64,000 bases of DNA from Phyllostachys edulis (Eukaryota; Streptophyta; Magnoliopsida; Poales; Poaceae): positions 102,120,826-102,184,825 of the forward strand of contig CM070546.1 of NCBI GenBank assembly GCA_036346405.1, given 5' to 3'. The translations under genes and the position numbers were made by a program. The notes under the pieces are model-generated. The model did not search any database. It was given only the letters and a program-made list of their open reading frames with translations, and was not told the DNA's origin. Positions 23,470 through 34,745 of this stretch are shown piece after piece; the first letter of the stretch is position 1; the number at the start of each line of letters is the position of its first letter.

Positions 23470-24730
23470 CCACCCAAGTCTTAGGATGATGAGAAATATA
23501 ATTAACAATTCACAGGGACATAATATCAATGTAAAGACTTTCCCGAATCAGGAAGATTTTGTGTGCCCCGCATGTGCCACCGGAAAATTAATTACTAGAC
23601 CTTCTACTCTACAAGCGAAGGATGAAGTCCCTGCATTCCTAGACCGGGAAAATAATGAAGTAAAACCAAACTTGTTGCACAAGGTTTTACTCAACATCCT
23701 AGAGTTGTTTATAAAGAAACCTATTCTTCGGTCATGGGCAAAACCACCCTTTAGATATTTAATCTCAATGGCAGTAAACTTGAAGTTAAAAGTGAAATTG
23801 ATGGATGTGGTAATAGCATACCTTTATGGAAATTTGGATTCAAATATTTATATGAAGGTACCTGAAGGTATCTATGTCCCGAACCAAGAGCGAGCAAATA
23901 AAAAATTTATGCGATGTGAAACTTCGAGAGAATCCTTTGTCTGCGAAAGTTAAGCGACCAGTAGGATGTGGTATAATAAGCTTGAAGCGACTTTCTATGA
24001 GAAAAGGCTACACGAACAATGAGAATAATCCTGTGTATTTATCGGCGATCGAGAATGAATTTTGTATAATCTCATAATATGAAGATGATATGAACATCAT
24101 TGGAACCTAGAAGGTATTAAGAAAGCAAGCTCTTACCTAGAGTGGGAGTTGAAATGAAAGATTTGGGCAAAACCAAATATTGCCTAGGCTTCGACTTGAG
24201 CATACCCACGAAGGGATTCGAGTGTAGTAGTCAACCTACACTCGAAAGGTCTTAGAAAGGTTCGACTTTACAAAGGCATACCCTTGAAAGTGCCAATGGT
24301 GGGAGATCTTTGCAACAAGACAATAACATGTACATACCTAGAAAAGAGGAGGAAGTCCTAAGACCAGAATTCTCATACTTAAGTGCAATAGGAGCACTCA
24401 TGTATTTAGTAAGCTGTACTAGATCGGGCATTGCATTTCTAGTAAACCTACTAACAAGGTATAGTCTGAGAACCTACCAAAGGGCATTGGTAGGGAATGA
24501 AGGATATCTTCAGATACCTCCAAGGAAGCAAAAAGAACTAGTGCATTCTCTGAGAAGAACCAAGACCTAACTATGAATAGCTATGCAAATGTAAGATTAC
24601 TGTAGAACCATATCTGATAAGAAGTCGTAAATAGGCTATGTATTCCTATGTGGTGGGCTGCAATTCCATGGAAATTGTCTAAGCAAAGTCTTGCATTGAC
24701 TTGACGAACCACTCGAAAATCATAGCACTT
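23470..24730 (+). pseudogene. Ty1/copia plus-strand pol remnant with internal deletion
   Basis: A GAG-pre-integrase piece (MMRNIINNSQGHNINVK, then CPACATGKLI) at 23486-23610 is followed almost directly by reverse transcriptase text (LKLKVKLMDVVIAYLYGNLD, then MKVPEGI) at 23770-23880. The whole integrase core is therefore missing. Then come KTKYCLGFDLSIPTKGFE (about 24165), LSAIGALMYLVSCTRSGIAF (24380-24440), and an RNase H piece GYVFLCGG near 24635. It ends near 24730 where the LTR of minus-strand copia copy 2 begins. Not functional. Confidence 0.85.
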
Positions 24731-25205
24731 TGTCACAGTCTCACAAGAATCATAGCAACCCACAGAGTGCTATTACACATGTAAGGAACCATCTTGATCT
24801 CAGTCTAAGGATTATACATCATCATTGCTTGAGACCAACTAATGACACATATAATCATAACAATCTCAATAGTGTCTCAAGGTGGGTCAATCCAACCCCA
24901 TGTTCTCAATATATGTTCACATTATTGATTCGACATCCCTATATCCATGGCCGTTGAAACATGGTCATCAATCAATACATGTCTTTGAGTAAGTAAAGTC
25001 ACTGGTGTTCGAGCCGGTGACATCAGACCGAGGATACATTTAGAGCGACATCATGTAACTTAAAGAGTTTCATCAACAAGTCACATACTTGTTAATCTTC
25101 ATAACCAATGATTCATTCAAGGAGCGAGAATAACATTTAATCAATAACTCATAAACATAGGCGTGATACAATTATCTCTATGATTGCCTCTAGGGCATAT
25201 CACCA
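24731..25205 (-). mobile_element. 3' LTR of Ty1/copia copy 2
   Basis: On the minus strand the LTR starts TGGTGATATGCCCTAGAGG at 25205, just after a purine run (GCAAGTGGGAGATCA), the polypurine tract. It ends about 24731 (…GACTGTGACA). It resembles 17960-18834 without its inserted piece. The insertion lies inside the RNase H of the plus-strand copia; CACTT at 24726-24730 may be one copy of the target duplication, but the partner lies in or beyond the assembly gap. Confidence 0.7.
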
Positions 25206-27767
25206 TGATCTCCCACTTGCACTAGAGTCAATCATATAGATATCTTATACCCATTACTCTTGTATAGCCTCATGCTTAGAATTTGCGGAGACTTTGTCAG
25301 CGGATCGAAATATTCAAATCCGTGTGCACTTTGCATATCTTCACATCACCTCTCTCCGCGATCTCACGAATGATATGATATAAATCGAAGTATGTGCTTG
25401 GACTTTTGATCACGATCTAGGCTCCTTAGCTTGTAATGGCTCCTATTATCACAATAGAGATCCATTGAATTTGGAAGCACTAGATACAACACCCAATTCA
25501 CAAATGAACTTTCTTATCCATCGACCTCTTTTCTTTGCTTCAAAACAACAATGTACTCGGCCTCTGTTGTAGAATCGGCAATTGTTCCCTACTTGAACTT
25601 TTTAGCTCCTTTGCTCCTCCATTCAAACAAAACACAAACCACATTGCGATCTGAAAACATCCTTGTTGGCTTGGAAGCTTCGCATCGGTGTAACCATTAC
25701 GACCGCTCTTCCTCACCCCCATAAACAAGCAATGCTTCCTCGGTCCTTCTTAAGTACTTAAGAATATTCTTGGCTGCTATCCAGTGACCCTCACCTGGAT
25801 CGGACTGATATCTGCTCATAACACTTAAAGCATATGACACATCACAGTGCGTGTACACAACATAACATACATGATAGATCCTATAGCGAAACATATGGGT
25901 TCTACTCATTTGTCTCGCTCATCGGTGGTCATAGGACGCGACTCTTGCTAAGATTAATACCATGTGATATGGGCAAGAAACCTTTCCGTGGAATCTTGCA
26001 CGTTGAACCGTTCAACACTTTGTCAATGTATACATTTGGCTTAATCAATTAGCCTTTTAGATCTATCTCTATAGATCCTTATACCAGAATATATGATGCA
26101 TCTCCTAAATCTTTCATTGAGAAACTATTTCTTAATGAAGTTTTAACAGATTCAAGCATTGTAATATCATTTTCAACCCGATAATATGTCATCCACATAT
26201 AAGATCGAAACACAAGCTTCCTCCACTAACCTTTTTTGTAAACACAAGATTCTTCTTCGTTCTTAATGAAGTCAAACCCTTTGACTACTTCATCAAAGCG
26301 AATGTTCCAACTCAAGAGATGCTTACTTCAATCCATAGATGGATTTATTAAGCTTGCATACCTTTCTAGCTTCTTTTGGATTGACAAAACCTTGGGTTGT
26401 GTAATGTACACATCCTCACATAGGTTTCCATTTAGAAAATCCATTTTGACATCCATTTGCCATATCTCATAATCGAAATATGTAACAATAGCTAGAATGA
26501 TCCTAATAGACTTAAGCATGTAAGCGGTGAAAGGTTTCATCATAATCAACACCTTGAATTTATCTGAAACCCTTTGCGGACCGATCGTGCCTTATGAATG
26601 TGAATATTTCCATCTATATCTATCTTTTCTTAAAAATCCATTTGCACTCAATGGTAAGTAACACCATCAGGTGCATCAACCAAGTTCAAACTTGATTGTC
26701 ATACAGGACTTTATCTCGAATCTCATGGCCTCAAGCCATGACTCGAATCTGGGTCCATCATCAACCGCATAAGTTTTAGGCTCATCATTATTCAACAATA
26801 ATCGTCATGCCCATACCTTATAGACAATTGACGGCGTGGGGCTGATGCCTCAACTCTGAGTTTAGCATCATTTTGTTCATCTGTAGAGGTTCGATTAGGA
26901 GTTGAAACATTTTGGATGCTTCTCAAATTTCTTTGAGTTGCACCTTGCTCCCCTTGACTCCTTTGGAAAGAAACTCTTTCTCCAGAAGACACTATTACGG
27001 GCAACAAATCTTGTTTTATCAACGATTATAAAAATAATATCCTTTAGTTTCCTTAGGATACCCCACAAAAAACACTTATCGGACTTGGATGTGAGCTTAT
27101 CAAGCGTCAAGCTTCCAACCCCATATCACGAGAAAAGACAATCTAGGACTCTTCGGTCCATATCTCATATAGTGTCTTCTCTCTAGGTTTTTGATGGAAC
27201 CCTATTTAAAGTGAAAATTGCTTTGTTTCTAGGCGTATCCCAGTGCAATGGAAGATCAGATTAGCTCATCATTGACGAACCATGTCCAACAATGTTCGGT
27301 TCCATCGTTCAGAACAACCCATTCCATTGGCGTTCGGCGAGTGAGTTGTGGAACAATTCCACACTTCTTTAGATGATCACCAAACTCATGGCTCAAATAC
27401 TCACCTCCACGATCAGATTGTAGATATTTGATTGTTTTGCCAAGTTGATTCCGTACTTCATTACGAAATTCTTTGAACTTTTCAAAGGATTCGACTTATG
27501 TCTCATCAAATAGACATATCCATATCTCTGAAATCATCAATAAAAGTTATAAATCTTCTGAAAACCACCTCTGGTCGGAGTGCTCATTGGTCCACATACA
27601 TCCAAATGTATTGCGACCGATGAATTACTCGCCCTTTCTCCTCACAGTCGTGAAGGCGCCTTTGTCATCTTTGCCAAGTAAACAATATTCACATGCTTCA
27701 AATGATTCAAAATCAAATGAGTTTAGAAGACCATCTTTATGGAGCTTCATCATGCGCTTCTCATTTA
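25206..27767 (-). pseudogene. Ty1/copia copy 2 pol remnant (RNase H to integrase)
   Basis: Minus strand. Integrase C-terminal text is at about 27100-26950 (LTSKSDKCFLWGILRKLKD, ARNSVFWRKSFFPKES). Reverse transcriptase is at 26552-26330 (VKMDFLNGNLCEDVYITQPK). RNase H-side text is at 25909-25700 (CDVSYALSVMSRYQSDPGE, then AAKNILKYLRR) and 25700-25540 (GYTDAKLPSQ, then WFVFCLNGGAKELKSS). It is closely related to copia copy 1 but retains the RNase H end that copy 1 lost. Gag and protease would lie in the gap at 27768-27867. Frameshifts throughout. Confidence 0.88.
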
Positions 27768-27867
27768 NNNNNNNNNNNNNNNNNNNNNNNNNNNNNNNNN
27801 NNNNNNNNNNNNNNNNNNNNNNNNNNNNNNNNNNNNNNNNNNNNNNNNNNNNNNNNNNNNNNNNNNN
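27768..27867. other. Assembly gap, exactly 100 N
   Basis: The run is exactly 100 bases, the usual placeholder for a gap of unknown size. Left of it is copia copy 2 pol, right of it is the antisense gene of gypsy copy B. The 5' part of copia 2 and the rest of gypsy B (gag, pol, 5' LTR) are missing at this point. Confidence 0.97.
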
Positions 27868-30800
27868 ACTTGTTCCCCAATAGTACTTATGTGGCGACTA
27901 TTGTATCATCTTGAGGTTTTTTCCCTCACTACATAGCTCACCAAGTATATTGTTGGGGCATGATGTTGTCTTGAAGATTAATCTTCATCGACTTCATCTC
28001 TGTTGATTCTGGTCGAAGCCTCATAGTTGTTTGTTTCGACCACTTGCTCGAAAAGAATAAGATGGTCAGCAAAAATAAACTCCTAGGAGGAAAAAAATAA
28101 AATAATCACGTGTAAAGCATTCCTTACCTACTAGTCGAGAATCTAACTTCTTGATTTCTTCATTATAGGAAGCAATGGTCTCAAACATCTGTTCTCCCAT
28201 AATTTGATGTCTCTTGCATTTTCTTTTAGCAATGAGACGATGCGGTCAAGGATCGAGGTTTTTCACGATCCCTAGTTTTCGAAGTCTTCCCAATTCAAGC
28301 TCAATTTCTAAGAAAGAAATGGGAGTTAGAAAAGGAAAAGAACTCGTAAAGGACTATTGGTAAAGAATTGCTTACCTTTCAAGTGATTTTAGCCTCTCAA
28401 TTTCTTGATCTTTATCTTTGGCTACACGAGAAATCTCGTGAATAACCAAAGTTTTATCTTTGACTTCATTTTGAAGCTTTCTCATGTCGTCTTCTTTTTA
28501 CGAAAAAGAAGCAAGAGTTAAAGAATCAACAACATAAGGTCTTAAGTTCGGCACTTCTTGTTTAGATCTTCCTGTATTTTCTGATTCTTGAGTTAGCCTC
28601 TTGAAGCTTCTTCAAGAGGTCTCCTACCTTCCCCTAGTTTTCTCGACTCCTCTTTTTCATAATCGTTTAGTCGGCTAGGGTCTTTCGTTGCTATTTAACT
28701 TTGTAAAGGTTAAAAGTGAACATGAACACTATTTAACTAGTCATAAGTCTTTCTCGACTAGCATCTAGTAGTGAAGTTTTTCCACGACAAGCCTCGTGAG
28801 GCCTTGTATAAGTAGTCAAACTCTAAAGCGACTCACGAATAACGGATGAGTCTACCACCTCTCTGCCTGTTCACGAGTTCCGCTTTGTCTGTCGTAGCTC
28901 TATGAGTTGTCGGTGATATTCACCAACGATGGCAATTTGTTCTAGAGCTTTCTACAAAAAAGAAAGACGGTGAGAAGCAAGGAAGACCATGTATATAAGT
29001 ACCCTTAAATACTTACATTCATGGTCGGCCAGAACAAACATTGAGTAAACCAATTTGGACTCTTGACTCGTCTATCTTAGCGACTTGATCCTAAACCTTC
29101 TCAAGCGCTCATTGTCAAAAGTTTCCTCTCTATTGGGAATATCTTTGGGATGAGGGACTTCGATCGCGAGATCTAAAAAGGAACTCTCACGATGGAAGCG
29201 AGGCCCAAAAGAAATCGGCCTGAAGTTGAAATATTCCTCGTCTTGATTACATAGCTGCAGTTTCTCTTTGGTCTGGAGAAAGCGTCTTCAACGACTTCCT
29301 TTCGGCCACGGTGGTCGGTACATCACCACCTTGGCGAAGAGCTTCTATAGCGCCTCTCTTTGTCTCCCGACCACCTCGGTGGTCATAGCTACTCTACCGA
29401 TGGTAGTAGCTACTACCTCGATGGTTATGGTAACCACTTCAGAACCATGACTTCCTCCACTACACGGTTGTGGATGATCCTTCGATCACTTCATTGTCAT
29501 CTCTCCAACTTGGCTGGGCGGCAATGAGCTTCTCGATAGAAGCATCCTCGAAATTTGGAGGAGTCGGGCTAAAATCAACAAAAGGAAAGCAAGTCAAGTT
29601 GTGAAAGCGAAGGTAAATGCTATTCTTACACTTTAGTTTGTTTCACATACCTTTGCACTGGAGACGACTAGGAACTTAGGAGTTATCTTCGATGGAAGAT
29701 TTCTTGACTTCTTTTCTCGACCCGCGTCTGGTGGAGTTCAAGATGAAGAATGGGCTCGACCATGACTCACGTGCAGTTGTGGATCTTGAATAGGAACCAT
29801 CTCTCTGTCTTGACTTTTCGGATGGCCGAGATCGATCTCGACCACTCCAAGAGCGGCGCTACCCTCAACTATAGGCTCTGTGGATCACCATTGTCCTTCA
29901 CAAAAGATATAAAAGTCCTTCGAGTTCTTCTTTTCTAGTTGCTTGATAAAACTAAGAGTGGCGAAACTTCTGAAAGTTTTATTGTCATAATAAAAAGGTA
30001 CCTTGGCCTTGCGGGCTTTGCGCCTAGAGGTTCTTGGCCTCCTCGACTTGACTTCTTCAACCTCGGCCTGCGCAGCCGTAGTATGCTGCCAAACTTCTGC
30101 GAGAGGATCTGGTCAAAATAAAAGGTACTCGAGCTTGCTCCTCCCTTGTCGTGACTTTTGTGGTCGGCAACTTTCTTAGTCGGAGCTGAGCCTTTGTCGT
30201 TGTCATCCTGCACCGATGGTTATCGGTTCGACCTCTCACGTCGTCTGGTTGTTTTCCATACCTACTTTACGTAAAAGCGAAAAATCAATGAATCCGTCGC
30301 CGATTAAGTAAGATTTTCTCGACGATATCCAGTTGTAAGCTTTTCTGACATTTCCTTGATCGTAAGATTTTCTCTGATCACTACATAATCGTAAGTTTTT
30401 CTCTGACATTTCTTTGATCGTAAGATTTTCTCGATCACTACCTAGTCGTAAGTTCTTTCTCACAACTATGAAGTCCTAAGGATAAAATCAACTCTTGATT
30501 ACCTTTAGGCGCTCCATCTTTTCCTCTGCGGATAAAAGCGCAGGATTTGAGGAACCGCCACTGAGTGGCGGAGACTTCTCTAAGCGAGTTTGACTTGAAT
30601 ATCAATCTCACTGCAGAAAGATGCGTAAGCAGAGATAAAGATATTCATTAGACAATTTTGAAAGACCAAACCAGAAAGCTAAGTCGAAGATTGATTTACC
30701 CTCTTAAGTAGTCACTGGTTGGGTCTTTTGGCCCGTGTACCTCCACATAGGAGGTACTCGTTTCTTCAAAGGGCTAATTGGCGTGTGATGAAATTTTTCA

Positions 30801-31424
30801 CCACATGCTATCACGACAAGCCCTCCTCTCTCAAGTCCTTTATGGCTCGAATATAGAGGGCAATCCACTTGATATCCTTGGGAGTCGAATCCATGAAGAA
30901 TTCTTTTAATGACCTTCCCTCGAAAGTAAGGCTATCTTCTTAGGTGATTTTCATTAAAACCACCTCTTCCTCCATCCGCACAGCGAAGATTTAGTAAATA
31001 TCTGAATATACTCCTCAACTTCAAGTCATGGAGCTTGGGACGCAACTTAACTTAGCAATTCTAGATTCTTGGGCCATTCCATAATAATATTGGAAAAGCT
31101 CGAGGTCCGCTGAATTCCAGTGCCGCCACACAAATACACAAATACACTTAGCATAGTGATGGAATTAGGACCGAGGTTCACTAATTCCACCCCAAAGTGC
31201 TCGAGTACGAGTGTGAGAAAGGGGTGAGCGGGCAATCGAAGGTCGCACTCACAATATGCCTGGAAGACGGGGATTTGCCCAATCTTCCCCGACGGCCAAT
31301 GCTGTCCAGACGCCGCAATCCATTTCACAAGAACTTTCTCTGGAATCTTCCCGGTGTCGACTAGGGCTTGAATCTTCACCGCATCCATCTCCGACTCAGC
31401 CCACTCAGAAACTTTCCCGGCCAT
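27868..31424 (-). pseudogene. Antisense multi-exon gene of gypsy copy B
   Basis: On the minus strand the first exon starts at 31424 (MAGKVSEWAESEMDAVKIQ). It runs through CECDLRLPAHPFLTLVLEHF, then VELVNLGPNSITMLSVFVYL (about 31230-31130) and on to about 30720. The HPFL..VL / GPNSI / F.YLC pattern is that of the plant 'putative gypsy type transposon' family. A middle piece at 30213-29935 (GGASSSTFYFDQ, later KPARPRYLFIMTIKLSE) matches copy A 9031-8678 (GGASSSSFVP, KVLLYYDNKTFSS). Coiled-coil-like pieces lie at about 28450-28130. Exons are separated by DNA full of the TCGTAAGTTTTTCTCGAC word, as in copy A. It lies opposite to the direction of the retroelement. Function is unknown; antisense genes before the 3' LTR are known in some large plant gypsy elements such as Grande. 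Confidence 0.68.
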
Positions 31425-31591
31425 CTCTCTTAGAAGGGGTAGGTTTTGGATTAAGGAAGATCTTCAGAGAAGACACGATTGGGTTGGCGGCGGAGAAGGC
31501 ACGATTGAGTTGGTGGCGGAGAAGACAAGAACTCGATGAACAGCAAGAGCGATTTGGGGAAAAGTAGAGATCCAAGTTTTACCCCTGGTAA

Positions 31592-31605
31592 GTATTTATA
31601 ACCGT
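31592..31605 (-). promoter_or_regulatory. TATA box for the antisense gene, copy B
   Basis: Minus-strand text GGTTATAAATACTTACC, about 170 bp before the start codon at 31424. It is shared with copy A (10240-10254) although the flanking DNA has diverged. Confidence 0.6.
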
Positions 31606-32030
31606 ATGCCTGGGCTGAAGGCGTGGTATTCCAAAGGTTGCCACCGCTTCGGGAACCGCTCCAACGGACAGACTCGTGGGAGTCATTTGCAATTCTTTAA
31701 CTTGTCCGTTCAAGAAAACCAGGTTCGTTTTTACACCTCAAGCAAAATTACTTTCTTGGTCAGATCTTTTTGACCAAATGAAATATTAATCGGAAAGGAT
31801 TTTCTTCCGATCACCATACTACGACCACCTCGTGATCGTAGGAGTTTTTCTACGGCTATTTGATAGTCGTAAGCAACCTTCTTGACCAAGCATATTTCTG
31901 GTCAAAAGTAGTACACAAATGTTGAAGAGTTTTTTCTTCGACCACCTTTCTACGACCCTCTCATGGCCGTAAGACCATCTATGACTCCTTCACCAAGTAA
32001 GTTACTTTCACTTGAAGCTGGGGGGCTAGA

Positions 32031-32837
32031 TGACGAGGATCTAATAATCCTCATTTTATCTTTTATCTATAATTCTTATTATAAGTAAATATGATGTCAT
32101 GTGGTCCCTGGGTATACCCCTTAAATCTACAAGGGAGAAGCCTACTAGGTGGTCGTAAGTTCTTCTACGACCACCCCTATAGTCGTAACCCTTGCTACGA
32201 CTACCTTATGGTCGTAAGTTCTTCTACGATCACTACCCAGTCGTAAGTTATTCCACGACTACCTCATAGTCGTAAGTCTTGCTACGACTATCTTATGGTC
32301 GTAAGTTCTTCTATGATCGTGTCATTTCGACCACCTTATGATCAATAAAACCTATAAGCGAGTGGGTCCAATTGATTATGGAATCTAACAATCAACATAC
32401 ACGCTGTTATTATGCGTAAATAATGACACGCAATACCCAATTATTTCGATAAGTAATCGCGTTTACGTGAAGGAGTTACCATCCCGATGATTATCGCAAA
32501 CGGCTGATCGATTTGATGAGCGTCTCTTCAAATAGGAAAACGACTATTCCTTCATGACTATATAAGGCAACGGTCGAGAGGGAAAGGACGAGCAATCGAG
32601 GCGTATATACACGCTATCGAGGGCTATCGTGAAGACAAGTGCTATCATCTATAATAGTCTTAGTTTTTCTCCCGATTGTTCGTAATATACTCAATACCAT
32701 ACACACAGGGAGTAGGGTTGTTATTCTCTCGGAGAAGGCTCGAACTTGTATAAAAGACCGTGTCAATCTCTCTACGTGATTCCATTCTAGGAGACTCCCG
32801 AATCAAACAATCTTTACGTAAGATCGGTTCTAAAACA
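32031..32837 (+). mobile_element. 3' LTR of Ty3/gypsy copy B
   Basis: Starts TGACGAGGATCTAATAATCC after the polypurine tract GAAGCTGGGGGGC and ends GGTTCTAAAACA at 32837. It shares its whole plan with LTR A: the same start, a TCGTAAGT hairpin array, a GACTATATAAGGCAACGG promoter-like word near 32569, ACTCAATACCATACACACAGGG, then GTATAAAAGACCGTGTC near the end. It is about 807 bp long. The following DNA is the right-hand part of an LTR family L copy, so this gypsy probably inserted into that LTR. Confidence 0.78.
32151..32318 (+). repeat. 29-bp tandem array of small hairpins with compensating stems
   Basis: Six units start at 32151, 32181, 32210, 32239, 32268 and 32297. Spacing is 30, 29, 29, 29 and 29. 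Each is a 22-nt hairpin (7-bp stem, 8-nt loop) plus a 7-8-nt spacer like ACCTTAT. Arms by unit: GGTCGTA/TACGACC, AGTCGTA/TACGACT, GGTCGTA/TACGATC, AGTCGTA/CACGACT, AGTCGTA/TACGACT, GGTCGTA/TATGATC. The outer pair is G-C in units 1, 3 and 6 and A-T in units 2, 4 and 5. Apart from one mismatch (unit 4) all other changes are G-T wobbles that would pair in plus-strand RNA. It lies in the promoter-side half of the LTR. Confidence 0.85.
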
Positions 32838-34510
32838 CCGCATGCACCTCCTCCTAATCACCTAGCCTCTCTGCTGGTTTTATTTTGAAGTTTCATTGAA
32901 GTTTCTTTGGATCTTATTTGAGCTCTACTTGAGTTGCTTTGTTTTTCCACCATGTAGATTGTGAAGGCACGGAGGAGCCCAAGTTCCTTGAGGAAGAAGA
33001 GGACACCCAAGCCTTTGAGCAAGGCAAGTTACACCCTTGACTATGTTGCACCCATTACTTCAAATTACTATGTTGTGTTTCAAAGGTTTATGCATGCTTA
33101 CTTTACTTACTTATTTCAATACATGTCTTTAAGTTCATAGTTATGCTCAAATCCTTTGTATGACCAATCTTGACATTGAACCAAATATGTTGTCACCCTA
33201 GTTACAAACTGGTTAAAGGCAATAGCCTGAACCAGAACCTTTTGGAAAGGAAAAGCTTAGTTGTGCTTAGACCAAAAGTATTTGATTTTGGGAAGTTTTA
33301 TCTCCATTGACCAACTGTTTTTTTTTAAAATGTTTTGGCCATAGCATTAGGTTGTCATGGAAGTATGAAAATGTTCTTTGGGAAGCAAGGAAAAAGGAAA
33401 ATGGATTTGGTCTTGGGCGGATTGGTTTGCTTGGTTGGTGCATGTCTATGCATGGGCTCAACAGGGTAGGGTTGAGGCCTGGGTTTTGTGGTAGCAAGCG
33501 ATTAAGGACCGGTTCATGAGCGCATCTTGCTAGCCACCATCGTGCAACCACATGTCCTGTGTGGGCGGGACCTGGCCGACTAATTTGCAAAGATCTATCG
33601 CGGTTGATCCTGTTGGTGTGGTGGGTAGTTATGTTATGACCTTCGTAGTCCCACTTGGCGCAAGAGGGGGCTTGAACCCTGCGGATGGGTAATCCAAAGG
33701 GGGTGAAACCTTAGCGAGGGTGGATGCGGTGGGCGATGCATTGTAAAGGCCTTGTCATGCGCTCTAGACCTCTCACCAAAGGAAGTGTGAGGTGGCGCTG
33801 ACTTAATGCCAAACAAACTAGAGAAGACATGTCATGTGGGTAAAGCTGTACACTTCTGCAGAGTGTAAATCTATTCGAATAGCCGTGTCCACGGTTATAG
33901 ACATGCTAACAAAGCCACTCAAAGTTAGCTCTTGGTTTTGTTTTTAAAAGGTTTGTGAAATTGTTTTTGGATTGCTATCCAAATGGGTTTTGGGCGGGTA
34001 GCCTTGTGACAGGAAGGTATTCTTCACACTTTGTGATGAATGTTATCCAACTGTAAAATTAAAGCTTTGTAAATGAATTTTAATTATTGTATATGCTTTG
34101 GAACTTACTACTTGTAATTGGAAACAAACTTGGCTTTATGCAAACTAACCATATTATGCCTTCCTTTGAGATATCCATTTATGCATGTCATTCTGTTAAT
34201 TGATGGCGTAATTTGAAAGCACAGCTTGTTGTGCTCATTCTTGCTTGATTAATCATTGAGCAGAGAGGACTATGAGGAGGATGAACCGCAAGATGACTAG
34301 GCCGCGCCCTCTAGCCAATTACCTATGGTGTATTGGATGGACATGGTTTTGCTTCCGCTGTGTATTTTGCTTTGTTGTCGTGGCTTGTAAGCAACTTTGT
34401 AATCAACTCCCTTGCTGTTAATAAAGTCTTTTGTGGATGTATGTTATCACTTGTATTTGCTGTGAGAGCTAGCCATTGATCCTTAGGGACTAGTTCAGAT
34501 CACAGGAGGT
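32838..34510 (+). mobile_element. Right-hand part of an LTR family L copy
   Basis: Matches the right half of 3467-7244 and 49898-52425 in order. Shared words: GAGCAAGGCAAGTTACA (33018), CTTTGTATGACCAATCTTGA, the CAACCACATGTCCT word (33544), GCATTGTAAAGGCCTTG, GTGGGTAAAGCTGTACACTT (33837), and GGGACTAGTTCAGATCAC (34484) near the end. The left half is absent because gypsy copy B sits there. The right edge is set at about 34510 by loss of similarity. Open frames here are not genes. Confidence 0.65.
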
Positions 34511-34519
34511 TTATGACTT

Positions 34520-34745
34520 CTCCAAGTTTCATGACCTCCTCGGGTTGGTTTCTTGACCCTCCTCAGGTTTGGTCGTGGCTTTTGGGGAAGTTCTGAGTCT
34601 CAAGACCTCCTCGGGTTAGTTCCCTGGACCTCCAGGAGGTCCGGCTTGACCTCCTGGGAGGTCTGGGAGGACTACCTGAGAGGTCCTTTGGACCTCCTGG
34701 GAGGTCCTGTGGACTCTTAGGGAGGTCTTGGAGGACCTCTCGGGT
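34520..34745. repeat. Cluster of GGACCTCC / GGAGGTCC palindromes
   Basis: Repeated GACCTCCTCGGGTTGGT-like words and perfect short palindromes occur here, for example GGACCTCCAGGAGGTCC (near 34628) and GGACCTCCTGGGAGGTCC (near 34691). The words GACCTCC and GGAGGTC recur on both strands about a dozen times. No coding function. Confidence 0.75.

Noticed and set aside
27473..27936. Frames running through the N gap
   Set aside because: They exist only because N is translated as X. The left side is antisense to copia pol.
32151..32318. CRISPR-like regular spacing (29 bp)
   Set aside because: Units are imperfect, spacers are 7-8 bp and nearly the same, and the array lies in an LTR of a plant retroelement. 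It is a tandem hairpin repeat, not CRISPR.
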